This document shows, in pieces, positions 9,334 to 17,796 of a stretch of DNA of 64,000 bases; within the stretch, counting starts at the first letter, position 1; each line of letters opens with the position of its first letter. The notes beneath the pieces were generated by a model. The model did no database searches, was not told where the DNA came from, and saw only the letters and a program-made list of their open reading frames with translations. The stretch spans positions 1-64,000 of the forward strand of contig NZ_JALVAO010000060.1 in NCBI RefSeq assembly GCF_027011145.1. Reading direction: 5' to 3'. Made by a program: the position numbers and the translations under genes. Source of the DNA: Thermococcus sp. GTDB lineage: Archaea > Methanobacteriota_B > Thermococci > Thermococcales > Thermococcaceae.

Positions 9334-10011
9334 ATGGTGAAGGTTCGCTTTCTGGGACACGCAGCTTTTTACATCGAGGGAAGCAAGAAAATCCTGATAG
9401 ACCCATTCCTCAGCGGAAACCCGCAGGCCGCTGTAAAGCCAGAAGAACTCGAAGCCGACCTTATTCTGGTCACCCACGCCCACGGTGACCACATTGGAGA
9501 TGCCATAGAGATTGCCAAGAGAACCGGCGCGAAGATAGTCGCTATGTACGATATAGCGAACTACATCAACGAGCAGGCCAACGGCGAGGTCGAGACTATA
9601 GGCATGAACTACGGGCCAACGGAGATAGACGGGGTTGGAATCGTTCAGGTTCCGGCCTGGCACTCGAGCAGTGATGGCAAATATAGCATAGGCAACGCCT
9701 CCGGCTTCATAGTCAAGCTCGATGGAAAAACAATCTACCACGCCGGGGACACCTTTGTTTTCCTCGACATGGGCCTCTTCAGCGAGCTTTATGGGCCGAT
9801 TGACGTGGCTTTGCTCCCGATAGGCGGGCACTTTACGATGGGGCCGAGGGAAGCGGCAAAGGCAGTTGAGCTACTCAAACCAAAGAAAGTCGTGCCGATG
9901 CACTACAACACATGGCCACCGATTTCAGCGGACCCAGAGGAGTTCAAGAAGCTCGTTGGGGACAGGGCAGAGGTGGTAATCCTCAAGCCCGGCGAGGAGC
10001 TTGAGCTTTGA
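9334..10011 (+). CDS. UPF0173-type metal-dependent hydrolase
   Basis: A 225-residue metallo-beta-lactamase-fold protein of the YycJ/UPF0173 type. The signature THAHGDH (about 47-53), further metal ligands at YHAGDT and the C-terminal PMHYNTWP are clear. The physiological substrate is unknown. ATG 9334 has GGAGGTG six bases upstream. It ends three bases into the longest upstream reading of the next gene, whose true start is farther on, so the two could be cotranscribed. Confidence 0.9.
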   Translation: MVKVRFLGHAAFYIEGSKKILIDPFLSGNPQAAVKPEELEADLILVTHAHGDHIGDAIEIAKRTGAKIVAMYDIANYINEQANGEVETIGMNYGPTEIDGVGIVQVPAWHSSSDGKYSIGNASGFIVKLDGKTIYHAGDTFVFLDMGLFSELYGPIDVALLPIGGHFTMGPREAAKAVELLKPKKVVPMHYNTWPPISADPEEFKKLVGDRAEVVILKPGEELEL

Positions 10012-10055
10012 AAAACCTTTTAAGAACTTCTTTTATTTCCCTCTTAGGTGGTGAA

Positions 10056-11066
10056 ATGAGTAGATGGAGAATTCTTGGTTTCGTATTGGCTATGATGTTC
10101 ATCTTTTCGATTTCTCATATAGTTTTGGCTCAAACACCAAACGAGAGTTCTCCCTATGATCTAATAATAGTTAGAAACGACAATCTGATTGATTACATAG
10201 TTGCCATTCCATACTCAAAACTTCTTGGAATTCCGATACTTCCAGTTAACCCCAACGAGCTTGATACAGCAACTCTTGCTCAGCTCCAGAGCTACGAGCA
10301 GTTCGGCTGGTACAAAGTGCTTGTGATAGGTGACTACAAGGCGATTAGCCAGAAAGTACAGGAACAGTTAATCAGCCTTGGGTTCCAGGTGACCAGAATA
10401 GGCGGAGCAACTAGGGTGGACACCTCTGTTAAGCTCGCCGAGGAGTTCTATCCCAACGGCGCTGACACCGTTGTTCTCGCAAGTGCCAGCGATTATGGTT
10501 CGGCTTTAGCTGCCGCTAGGTGGGCGATGACATACAACAATCCCCTTCTTTTAACAAATCCCAATAATCTCTCGAAGTCAGTGATTGAGGGTCTAAAAAA
10601 ACTTCACCCACGACAAGTGGTTCTCATCGGCGCGGGCATGTCCAAGAACATCGAGCATGAACTTCAGGCTCTAGGTTATCGAACATATTGGGTTAGGGAG
10701 ACGATTACAATATCAATTCCAACGACTACGCCCCAAACAAAAACCAACTGGACCCTCGTTATCGGTGCCGTGATAATCACCCTCGCAATAGCGATTCCGG
10801 CTTCCCTCTACTATGCCAAGAAGAAGTGGTCAGCAAACAGGGTTCCTATTGAGGTCTTAACTGAAAAGGAGCGGATAGTAGTGAAGGCAATCCTCGATAA
10901 AGGTGGGACGGTAAAGCAGGAGGAGTTACCTGAACTTACCGGCTATTCAAGGCCGACGATAAGCAGAATAATCCAAGAACTCGAGAAGAAACAGCTGGTC
11001 GAGAGAGAAAAGGTTGGAAAGACGTTCATAGTCAGGCTGACCAAAGAGATAGTCATGCGCGAGTAG
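10056..11066 (+). CDS. Membrane-anchored regulator: CWB2 ectodomain + TM + winged helix
   Basis: A 336-residue protein with an unusual layout. Residues 1-25 form a signal peptide or anchor ending VLAQ. Residues about 35-215 resemble the cell-wall-binding repeat 2 fold, with RIGGATRVDTSVKLAEEF and VVLIGAG as landmarks. A Thr/Pro-rich linker leads to one membrane helix (about 233-258, WTLVIGAVIITLAIAIPAS) with a positive KKK edge, so the last 75 residues are cytoplasmic. These form a MarR-like winged helix (LTEKERIVVKAIL...YSRPTISRIIQELEKKQLVER). It looks like a one-component sensor passing an outside signal to DNA. ATG 10056 follows GGTGGTGA; ligand and targets are unknown. Confidence 0.8.
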   Translation: MSRWRILGFVLAMMFIFSISHIVLAQTPNESSPYDLIIVRNDNLIDYIVAIPYSKLLGIPILPVNPNELDTATLAQLQSYEQFGWYKVLVIGDYKAISQKVQEQLISLGFQVTRIGGATRVDTSVKLAEEFYPNGADTVVLASASDYGSALAAARWAMTYNNPLLLTNPNNLSKSVIEGLKKLHPRQVVLIGAGMSKNIEHELQALGYRTYWVRETITISIPTTTPQTKTNWTLVIGAVIITLAIAIPASLYYAKKKWSANRVPIEVLTEKERIVVKAILDKGGTVKQEELPELTGYSRPTISRIIQELEKKQLVEREKVGKTFIVRLTKEIVMRE

Positions 11067-11125
11067 CGGTCGGCTAAGCCCTCCGCTCATCATTCTTCAG
11101 GGTCCTGGCTGTTTCTTCATCCCGC
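11066..11125 (-). ncRNA. Candidate C/D box guide sRNA
   Basis: Read on the minus strand: C-like ATGAAGA (11120-11114), 13-nt guide, perfect D' CTGA (11100-11097), 3-nt spacer, perfect C' ATGATGA (11093-11087), 13-nt guide, D-like CCGA (11073-11070). A 4-bp terminal stem GCGG/CCGC flanks the boxes. The internal D'/C' pair is canonical; the terminal C and D boxes each deviate by one base. No rRNA target was recognised. It occupies the gap after the CWB2 regulator gene. Confidence 0.5.
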
Positions 11126-11140
11126 AAGAAAAGAAGGAAA

Positions 11141-11284
11141 TCACTTGCGGAAGAGATGGCCGTGGGCCCTGTTCACGTGCCTTGTGAAGGCCTTGGCATC
11201 GCGGAAGACCATTCCACACCTGGGACAACGGAAGAGTATCTCCCCGTCCCTGTCCTTAATCTTTATGGCCTTCAGCACCGCCAT
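11141..11284 (-). CDS. Small C2H2 zinc-finger protein
   Basis: A 47-residue protein, [20 protein letters not shown] followed by a single C2H2 finger: C20-x2-C23-x12-H36-x4-H41, with hydrophobic core positions F28 and F33. It ends in a basic GHLFRK tail. A GGTGGAGGAG site precedes ATG 11284, and TTTAAAAG at about 11313-11322 is a promoter candidate. Small single-finger proteins are common in Thermococcales; a nucleic-acid or protein contact role is likely, with no known function. Confidence 0.8.
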   Translation of the reverse strand: MAVLKAIKIKDRDGEILFRCPRCGMVFRDAKAFTRHVNRAHGHLFRK

Positions 11285-11330
11285 CTCCTCCACCCCCGAG
11301 CGGATTTTTAATTCTGTCTTTTAAACTTTG

Positions 11331-12143
11331 CTAAATCCATATCCTGTTGCCCTTGACCTTGAGGTAGCCGAGTGTTTGGAGTGTTTTGAGAAAGTCCTCT
11401 ATGGCATCTTCGTCGTAGTATATGTTTATCCTCTCGTTTCTGCCCTCGACGGTTATGGGCTCAAGCTCCATGATTGCCTCAATGAGCTCGTTCTTCCTCC
11501 TGTACTTCTCAGCTAGCTCAAGTATCTTTTCCGCCAGAACAGAGCGGGCTATCCCATCGAACATCGCTTCAACATAGCTTTCCTCCGTTGCGTAACCCTC
11601 TGCAATTTCAAGGGCTGTCTCAATGAGCTCCCTCTCAACCTCAAGAACTTCGACGTAATAATGCTTTTCGAGGGTGTATTCAGTTACGAGCGTCGCGCTG
11701 AGCTTTTCCTCAAGCTCTTCCAGTTCCTCACCGATTTCCTCCACCGGGAAGCGGAGTTCCAGGATGAGCGTGTCTAATGGAAGTTTTTCCCTTAGGAGGA
11801 AGCCTCCCTCGGTTTCCTCGATGGCGTTCGCCTCAATCAAAGCACTCACAACCGAGAGCTTTGGCAAATCCGGCTCCTCGAAGAGAGTCCCCAGTTCCTT
11901 TGTTTCTCCTGGCTCCCAGTCTTCAATGAGTTCATCGTAGGCCAGTTTAACGGCCTCAAGCTCCTCCCCGATGGCCGGAACGTTCGATGCAACTTCCACG
12001 AGTTCTGCATAGGTTCCCCTTATTACGACGTAGTGTTCAATCTCCGCCCGGGTTTCCTCCTGGGTTCTGTTCATTATTCCCGCCCTGCTGAGCTCCCTTG
12101 ACAGGGCGTTCATGTCTTCTTTAGTTAGCACCTCGAACCTCAT
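11331..12143 (-). CDS. Hypothetical acidic protein with C-terminal winged-helix-like segment
   Basis: A 270-residue protein I do not recognise. It is very acidic and helical, with many Glu-rich stretches (EEIGEELEELEEKL) and a C-terminal segment DFLKTLQTLGYLKVKGNRIWI that looks like the end of a winged helix. It starts inside the end of the preceding gene (23-base overlap), so translation is probably coupled. No signal peptide or membrane segment is seen. Confidence 0.7.
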   Translation of the reverse strand: MRFEVLTKEDMNALSRELSRAGIMNRTQEETRAEIEHYVVIRGTYAELVEVASNVPAIGEELEAVKLAYDELIEDWEPGETKELGTLFEEPDLPKLSVVSALIEANAIEETEGGFLLREKLPLDTLILELRFPVEEIGEELEELEEKLSATLVTEYTLEKHYYVEVLEVERELIETALEIAEGYATEESYVEAMFDGIARSVLAEKILELAEKYRRKNELIEAIMELEPITVEGRNERINIYYDEDAIEDFLKTLQTLGYLKVKGNRIWI

Positions 12144-12816
12144 CTTCTTCCCCAGTATCTGAAACCCCTTTGACGTTATAACCTTTCCTTGACAAATCCA
12201 GCAGTGTCGTGAGAAGTGCCTTCACGGGTTTGTTGTGCAGTCTCGCGATTGTCTCCCTTACCTCCTCCACAAGATTTTCCTCAAACCTCGCGTATAGCAA
12301 CAGCCCGTAGGCCATCAACTTCGGATTTCCCTCACCGAGACGCTCTATTGCGCTCGCCAGTGAGGGGTTGTTCAAAAGTTCATCCGCCAGGGTTTCCAAA
12401 GCTTTCCTGTCATCGCTTTCAACGGCCCTCTTCAGGGGCTCATAGAAGGCCTTGAGAACCAGTCTAGCCATCCTCTCCCTCTCCAGAAAGTCCCTTTCCG
12501 GTTCTTCCTTCTTTTTCCGGGTCATGAGGTAGTAGATTAGGGGCACGCTGAAGGCAACTATCATCATGGCGTAGAGACCAGTGGGTATTGTAACTCCAGA
12601 GGGTGACCTTTTTGAGATGAAAACTATTACAACAAGGCCAATGGTGAACCACAGTAGCATCCCCGCGAGATAATAGGGTGAGTAATCCTTAACCTTGGGG
12701 CCCTTTGCCCTACCACCGAGTTCTTCTATTCTTCTCAGGTTCTCCTCGGCTATCTCGATCTCTGCCTGAAGGCGTTTTATCCTGCGGTTGATTTCATCAA
12801 AGACTTCTTCTTTCAT
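12121..12816 (-). CDS. Hypothetical membrane protein with N-terminal coiled coil
   Basis: A 231-residue protein. Residues 1-35 form a coiled coil (EINRRIKRLQAEIEIAEENL), followed by two membrane helices at about 48-68 and 78-97, then a helical cytoplasmic domain of about 130 residues. The two-TM hairpin between soluble helical parts suggests a scaffold or sensor in the membrane. I know no family. ATG 12816 follows GGTGGGAG; the longer reading from 12825 begins inside that site. It is translationally coupled to the acidic protein downstream. Confidence 0.7.
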   Translation of the reverse strand: MKEEVFDEINRRIKRLQAEIEIAEENLRRIEELGGRAKGPKVKDYSPYYLAGMLLWFTIGLVVIVFISKRSPSGVTIPTGLYAMMIVAFSVPLIYYLMTRKKKEEPERDFLERERMARLVLKAFYEPLKRAVESDDRKALETLADELLNNPSLASAIERLGEGNPKLMAYGLLLYARFEENLVEEVRETIARLHNKPVKALLTTLLDLSRKGYNVKGVSDTGEEDEVRGAN

Positions 12817-12862
12817 ATCTCCCACCGATTATTCCACGTTGGGGTTGATACTTAATTAGTTT

Positions 12863-13738
12863 TTACTCGGTCACCATGCGGTAGAAGGCTATTGCACCTA
12901 TGAGAGCGTAGGCATACTGGGTTATGAACTTGTAGAGAAATGCAACGACTATTGCCGTTGGACTGTCTCCTATAGCGAGTGTAATACCAAGCTCGTTTGC
13001 CCCTATTCCGCCTGGGGTTCCAAGGATACCTCCGAGGAAGTTTGAGTACAGAATCGCCTCAAGGAAGCTGATATAGTTCTCGTGAATCCCAAAGGTTCTG
13101 GCCGTTAGGTAGAGGGTCGTTGAGTTGGTCAGCGCGAGCAGAATTCCTACGAATACCCCTAAAATTACAGTCTTTATGTCCCCCCTTGCTCTGTGCCAGC
13201 CTGAATATATCTTTTCAAAAGTTTGAGTTCGCTTGAGTTTTTGGAACGCTGGATAAAGGGCTCGGTATGTGGCTTCATCAAAAACAATTGTCGTAAATAG
13301 TAGTAATGCAAGAGCGAACGCAACTGGGTTTTTTCCTATTGCTGACACGAGAAGCAATCCTGAAAGAAATTCAGTTGCTATCGCTAGTAATCCGACACCC
13401 ATGGTATACCAGTAATCAGTTCCGAGCAACTTGACTTTTACTAAAATACCAACCGCTGTGTTGAGTGAGAACCCCAGATAAGTTCCAGAGAGCGTTGCTA
13501 AAAAAGTCCTCCTAAACGAGACCCTTGAGGCATGGTGGACGTAGATATACCAGAGAGTTGTGTAGAGTATGTACCCTACAAAACCAGTGGCTACCGCCGT
13601 CAGAAAGTAGGGGGATAACAGAGAGGATAAACTCAAGTGTGTCTTTGATGCTTCTGAATAAACTTTGTGAATTAAGTACGATGTTATGGCCACAGTAAGT
13701 AACAGTGCTCCAAATTTTCTCCTGTCCACTTTCTTCAC
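12863..13738 (-). CDS. Flippase-like integral membrane protein (UPF0104 / AglD-type)
   Basis: A 291-residue protein with about eight hydrophobic segments, matching the lysylphosphatidylglycerol synthase transmembrane region (flippase-like) family. The conserved late motif [12 protein letters not shown] is present. Relatives translocate lipid-linked substrates, but the substrate here is unknown. The ATG overlaps the end of the aminopropyltransferase gene by four bases, so the two are cotranscribed. The coding sequence is visibly AT-richer than the aminopropyltransferase gene. Confidence 0.82.
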   Translation of the reverse strand: MKKVDRRKFGALLLTVAITSYLIHKVYSEASKTHLSLSSLLSPYFLTAVATGFVGYILYTTLWYIYVHHASRVSFRRTFLATLSGTYLGFSLNTAVGILVKVKLLGTDYWYTMGVGLLAIATEFLSGLLLVSAIGKNPVAFALALLLFTTIVFDEATYRALYPAFQKLKRTQTFEKIYSGWHRARGDIKTVILGVFVGILLALTNSTTLYLTARTFGIHENYISFLEAILYSNFLGGILGTPGGIGANELGITLAIGDSPTAIVVAFLYKFITQYAYALIGAIAFYRMVTE

Positions 13739-14577
13739 TCCTTCTCAAGGAGTTCTCTCACGTATTTTGGCATCTGGAAGAGGGTCTCGTGCCTCTCGGG
13801 GTCGTAGTAATAGAGCTCCTTGGGGGCCCTGCTAATGTCAACCTTCCTGAAGTCTATCCCCCCCTTAACCCCAACGAGGAAGGCCCAGGGTGAAGCGTAG
13901 CCTATCACAGGGAAGCTGAAGTAGTAGACCCTGTCGAAGACCTTCTTCATGGCCCTGTATGCATCAAGGAGCTCGTTGGTGAAGAGATAAACACTCCCCG
14001 CCTGGGTGATGTATATTCCAGGGTCGTTGAGCTTCTCGTAGGCCGTTCTGTAGAAATCCTCCGAGAAAAGCAACTTGGCTGGCCCAACGGGGTCGGTTGA
14101 ATCAACGATTATGGCATCAAAGCGCTCTCCGCTTTCCCTCAGGTATTTCACGCCGTCTCCAATTATCAGCTCAGCCCTTGGGTCCTCGAAGGCTCCCCTG
14201 TCAATTCCGAGGTAAATCCTCGAGACCTCTACTACCATCTCGTCTATCTCGACCATCGTGACCTTTTCGACGTCGTGTCTGAGAACTTCCCTCAGCGTTC
14301 CTCCGTCACCGCCGCCTATGATGAGGACTCTCTTCGGGTTCGGATGCGCGAGCATTACCGGATGAACTAGAACTTCATGGTAGCTCTCCTCACCGATCTC
14401 GACGAGCTGAACCGTGCCATCGAGAACGAGGAGTTTACCGAAGCCCTCAGTTTCGTAGAGTTCGAGCCTCTGGTATTTCGTCTGGGTCTCAAAGAGCCTC
14501 TCCTTGACTTTGAATCCAACGCCGTAGCCCCGGGGATACCACTCGATGAATGCTCTCTCTTCCTCGCTGTATCCCAT
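13735..14577 (-). CDS. speE: Polyamine aminopropyltransferase
   Basis: A 280-residue spermidine-synthase-fold enzyme that transfers an aminopropyl group from decarboxylated S-adenosylmethionine. Motifs include the SAM loop [17 protein letters not shown] (about 81-97), the acidic EIDEMV and the catalytic-loop DSTDPVGPA. In Thermococcales the ortholog preferentially acts on agmatine, giving N1-aminopropylagmatine. PdaD, which makes agmatine, lies 560 bases away. ATG 14577 follows GGTGAGG; GTG 14586 overlaps that site. Confidence 0.92.
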   Translation of the reverse strand: MGYSEEERAFIEWYPRGYGVGFKVKERLFETQTKYQRLELYETEGFGKLLVLDGTVQLVEIGEESYHEVLVHPVMLAHPNPKRVLIIGGGDGGTLREVLRHDVEKVTMVEIDEMVVEVSRIYLGIDRGAFEDPRAELIIGDGVKYLRESGERFDAIIVDSTDPVGPAKLLFSEDFYRTAYEKLNDPGIYITQAGSVYLFTNELLDAYRAMKKVFDRVYYFSFPVIGYASPWAFLVGVKGGIDFRKVDISRAPKELYYYDPERHETLFQMPKYVRELLEKE

Positions 14578-14670
14578 AAACCTCACCTGAGGTTAGCTTA
14601 TCTTTTGAGTTTTAAATCTATGGGTTTTCACGGGGCAAAGTTATTAAGGCCCCTCTGAGAGTTGGTATTG

Positions 14671-15144
14671 ATGTCTGAGACGGAACTTAGAAAAAGGCTT
14701 GCTCAAAGGATATCTACTCTGTGGAGTGAAATAACGCGAGACGATAATGGGATACCCCACATAGTTGGTGAAATAAACGCTAACCCCAAGTTAGACGTTG
14801 ACATTAACGTGGCCTTTTTCGATGACTATCGTTTAGAGCGTTTTCTCGATGATGGGGTGCTTTTCTTTGTCTTTCCTGCTGATGAGGACAGTCCAAGGGC
14901 ATTGTTTGTTTCTCTCTGGCGTTTTCTCCAGGGAAAAGGTGTCCCCAAGCTCCTGATTCCCGGAATAAGGCTTGAAGGTCCCTTGAGTGAGTCCCTTAGA
15001 AAGCTTGGCTTTGAAGTCCTGTGGATGACTGGCGACTCGATAATTGAAGTCTGGGCTACTAAGGGTAGAATTCGATACGCGATGGTCTTCCAAAGAACAG
15101 GGGAAAATGAGTTCACGCTGGTTGAAAAGAAAAGGGTTCAGTAG
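14671..15144 (+). CDS. Hypothetical protein
   Basis: A 157-residue soluble protein with no family that I recognise. It has an alternating alpha/beta pattern and no signal peptide. ATG 14671 has no clear ribosome binding site but lies about 28 bases below an AGTTATTAAGG TATA-like element (14638-14648), suggesting leaderless expression. The last seven bases overlap the convergent pdaD gene. Confidence 0.65.
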   Translation: MSETELRKRLAQRISTLWSEITRDDNGIPHIVGEINANPKLDVDINVAFFDDYRLERFLDDGVLFFVFPADEDSPRALFVSLWRFLQGKGVPKLLIPGIRLEGPLSESLRKLGFEVLWMTGDSIIEVWATKGRIRYAMVFQRTGENEFTLVEKKRVQ

Positions 15145-15611
15145 GGGAACATGACAACGACGGCTATTGCCGCCGCTGGCCTGTCCTTAACGGTGATTTC
15201 GGCGCTCGCGACCTTGAATTCCGCCAGTTCCCAGCCCCTGTTGGCGAAGCCTTCTTCGACCATCTTCCTGACTATCCTCTCAGCCTCTTCCTTGGTGCAG
15301 TAGCCGGCGTATTCATATATCAAACCGCCCTCGTTGTTCTTACTGATGCCAACTCCCAAAGCGGCGCTGATGGTCATTCCAGGCTCATCGCTCTCGATGT
15401 GGGCATAGACGGTTGGAAGGAGCATTCCAATCGGAACGTCGTGGACTTTGTCCATCCACTCGATGTGTGCGGGAATGACACTACTGAGCTTGACAAGGTT
15501 AACGTTGCCTATGCCCAGTTTGAGGAGTGCGTTGTCAAAGGCGTTGAGCTTTGTTCCACCTTCGGCGGTGGCCGCTCCAAGGAAAGCCCTCTTGGGTGTC
15601 GTCCAGCTCAT
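15138..15611 (-). CDS. pdaD: Pyruvoyl-dependent arginine decarboxylase
   Basis: A 157-residue proenzyme that decarboxylates arginine to agmatine, the first step of archaeal polyamine synthesis. Self-cleavage should occur between Ser43 and Ser44 in KLSSVIPAHIEW, turning Ser44 into the pyruvoyl cofactor of the larger chain. The downstream glycine-rich AALGVGIS and EYAGYCTKEEAE segments are typical. ATG 15611 follows GGTGGTGA. It pairs functionally with the aminopropyltransferase gene at 13735-14577. Confidence 0.95.
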   Translation of the reverse strand: MSWTTPKRAFLGAATAEGGTKLNAFDNALLKLGIGNVNLVKLSSVIPAHIEWMDKVHDVPIGMLLPTVYAHIESDEPGMTISAALGVGISKNNEGGLIYEYAGYCTKEEAERIVRKMVEEGFANRGWELAEFKVASAEITVKDRPAAAIAVVVMFPY

Positions 15612-15679
15612 TCTCACCACCTTAAAGCTCTTTAATCACTCCACCGCTTAGCTTCGAGCTTATAAACCTTGCCCAAAAT

Positions 15680-16807
15680 TCATTCGTTTTTCACCGCAGT
15701 CAAAATTCTCCCAATGGTTGCCGAGAGGAATATTCCCGCGACGGAGGTGAAGGCAGTTATCGAATATAGCTCGCCGGTCAGAACGCCATAGCTGTTGCCG
15801 AGGTCAGCAACGAGCAGTCCGAGGATTCCAAAACTGACTAATCCAGTGGCCTTCGCGAGGGAACTCACAGGCTTTCCGTCCCACTCGAGGATTACAGTGA
15901 GGAGGAAGCGGATAATGTAGACAACGAAGAACCCGTAGAGGACCATAAGGGTTATTTCCGCCCTGAAGTTCATACCACGCCAGGCGAAGAAAATTGGCGC
16001 AAATATTCCACTCGTTACACCGCTGAGTATGGTTTCCAGCCTCTCGTACTGCTTCGTGCCCACCAAATCGCTATGGAGGATGAGCCCAGCTAGAAAACCA
16101 CCGATTGTGAAGTGCATTCCAACTTCCTCGCTTATGAATCCTAGCATTGCGGCGAAGACCATGAAGAGGCCGAAGACGGCTTCATCGCTTTTCAGCTTCC
16201 TCAGCTGGGTTATGAGCCAGACCTTGTGCTGAATTCCAATCTTATAGTTGATGTAGAGAACTCCGCCTATGAAAATGACCTGTTTCGCTACAGTTACCAA
16301 GAGGTTTGCAGTACTCTCGGCACCTTTGAAGTTTGCTAGGACGTAGACTAGGATAAGTATTGCCACCTCGCTGATTATCGCGTATGATAGTGCCACGTGG
16401 AGGTAATCCTCACCGAAGAAGCGTTTCAGCCTTACCACTATCGGAGCGCTCGCTACTGCAAGTATTGAAGCCGCCAGCATGTTGCCGGTTCCAATTCTAT
16501 ACCCCGTAAAGGGCAGGGTGACGAGTAGCATGACCCCCAGCGTGACGAGGTAAACGGGAAGGGCCTTTCTCCCGCCCATGTGGAGCTCTTCCGGTGTTAT
16601 CTCTAAGCCTGCAGAAATCATAAGGAAGAAAATTCCAAATTCAGCGAGAAGGTTCATTTCCTCGGCGGGAACGTTGGTTAAAACGTAGCCAAGGATTAAA
16701 CCCGCTGTTATCTCGCCCACTATTCCCGGGTAACCAAGCCTTTCGAAGAGCTCTGCGAGGAATCTTCCAAATGCAATTATTATGAGGACGTAGCCTATTA
16801 TCTGCAT
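15680..16807 (-). CDS. Cation:proton antiporter (CPA2-type)
   Basis: A 375-residue membrane protein with 11-12 predicted helices and the monovalent cation:proton antiporter-2 pattern. Landmarks are the N-terminal LGYPGIVGEITAGLILG, FFLMISAGLEI and the later FTIGGFLAGLIL. There is no cytoplasmic TrkA-N domain, so it is the short form. Na+, K+ or H+ specificity cannot be told. It is a single gene with its own ATG at 16807. Confidence 0.85.
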   Translation of the reverse strand: MQIIGYVLIIIAFGRFLAELFERLGYPGIVGEITAGLILGYVLTNVPAEEMNLLAEFGIFFLMISAGLEITPEELHMGGRKALPVYLVTLGVMLLVTLPFTGYRIGTGNMLAASILAVASAPIVVRLKRFFGEDYLHVALSYAIISEVAILILVYVLANFKGAESTANLLVTVAKQVIFIGGVLYINYKIGIQHKVWLITQLRKLKSDEAVFGLFMVFAAMLGFISEEVGMHFTIGGFLAGLILHSDLVGTKQYERLETILSGVTSGIFAPIFFAWRGMNFRAEITLMVLYGFFVVYIIRFLLTVILEWDGKPVSSLAKATGLVSFGILGLLVADLGNSYGVLTGELYSITAFTSVAGIFLSATIGRILTAVKNE

Positions 16808-16918
16808 TCCCTCACCCCGCCTTAGAGTCCCCTAAATTCTGTGCCTGGCACGATATAAGCGTTTCCATTTCGAGAAAGGTTTAAATGCTCAAACCTGTTA
16901 CATCGAGCGGTGATGTTC

Positions 16919-17323
16919 ATGATTGAGGTCGGTGAATACAGGGTCAAGGAGGGCCTCTACTACACCAAGGACCACGAGTGGGTTCAGGTTCTTGAGGACG
17001 GGACGGTTTTAGTTGGCATAAGCGACTATGCCCAGAAGGAACTTGGTGATCTCGCTTATGTCGAACTCCCCGAGGTCGGGAAAGAGCTCAACAAGGGCGA
17101 CGTTCTCTGTGAGCTCGAGAGCGTTAAGGCCGTTTCCGAGGTCTACGCCCCCGTCAGCGGTGAAGTCGTTGAGGTCAACGAGGAACTCGAGGATTCACCC
17201 GAGCTACTCAACGAAGACCCCTACGAGCACTGGATTGCCAAACTCAAGCCGAGCAACCTTGAGGAAGAACTCAAAGAACTTATGGACGCGGAAGCCTACG
17301 CCAAGTATCTTGAGAGCCTCTGA
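16919..17323 (+). CDS. gcvH: Glycine cleavage system H protein
   Basis: A 134-residue lipoyl carrier that shuttles the aminomethyl group between the P, T and L proteins. The lipoyl lysine is Lys70 in ELESVKAVSEVYAP; the N-terminal YYTKDHEWV is typical. ATG 16919 is four bases after GGTGAT; GTG 16910 and ATG 16913 fall within the ribosome binding site. A TTTAAATG box lies at about 16880-16887. No other gcv gene is in the window. Confidence 0.95.
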   Translation: MIEVGEYRVKEGLYYTKDHEWVQVLEDGTVLVGISDYAQKELGDLAYVELPEVGKELNKGDVLCELESVKAVSEVYAPVSGEVVEVNEELEDSPELLNEDPYEHWIAKLKPSNLEEELKELMDAEAYAKYLESL

Positions 17324-17369
17324 GCAAGGCTTTAATACTTTTCTCTCCTATTCTCTCTGGGTGTTTGCC

Positions 17370-17708
17370 ATGAAGGTTCTGAAGGAGTGGGATGTCAAGG
17401 TAAAGCTCGTCAAAACCAGGAGAGGAGCGATTCTCCACATGATAGAGCTCGAGCCCGGGCACTTCTACCTCGAGCAGAACCCCCTCAAGGATTCCAAGTA
17501 CGGGGTTGCCTACAGGAAGATTAAGGAGAACTTCCCGGAGTTCTACATGTTCTGGGAGATTAAGAACAACCGCTACACCGGGAAGCTTCTGGCTGGAGCG
17601 TTCCTTGAGAAGAAGGAAATCGACGACTTCATAACTCTCCTGGCTCAGACCGAGGACTTCAAGAAGTTCGAGGAAATCCTCGAGGAGATTGAAGAGATAG
17701 AGGAGTGA
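17370..17708 (+). CDS. Conserved hypothetical protein
   Basis: A 112-residue protein starting MKVLKEWDVKVKLVKTRRGA. It is alpha/beta with a strongly acidic C-terminal helix (EEILEEIEEIEE). I know of no assigned function. ATG 17370 follows GGGTG, and CTTTAATAC at about 17331-17339 is a TATA candidate, so it is probably transcribed apart from gcvH 46 bases upstream. The stop codon overlaps the predicted 3' stem of a minus-strand guide RNA. Confidence 0.7.
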   Translation: MKVLKEWDVKVKLVKTRRGAILHMIELEPGHFYLEQNPLKDSKYGVAYRKIKENFPEFYMFWEIKNNRYTGKLLAGAFLEKKEIDDFITLLAQTEDFKKFEEILEEIEEIEE

Positions 17709-17764
17709 GCTCGGCTCCATTCTTTCATCATTTCGTCAGATACCCTAGAGGTCGTCATTGCTCA
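17706..17764 (-). ncRNA. Candidate C/D box guide sRNA A
   Basis: Minus strand: C box ATGACGA (17758-17752), 12-nt guide, D' CTGA (17739-17736), 4-nt spacer, C' ATGATGA (17731-17725), 10-nt guide, D-like CCGA (17714-17711). A 5-bp stem TGAGC/GCTCA (17764-17760 with 17710-17706) closes the molecule. Box order, guide lengths and stem fit archaeal box C/D sRNAs; the weak point is the CCGA D box. No target identified with confidence. Confidence 0.6.
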
Positions 17765-17796
17765 TTATCTCTTTTTAGAGAAGGGATAAAAACCTG

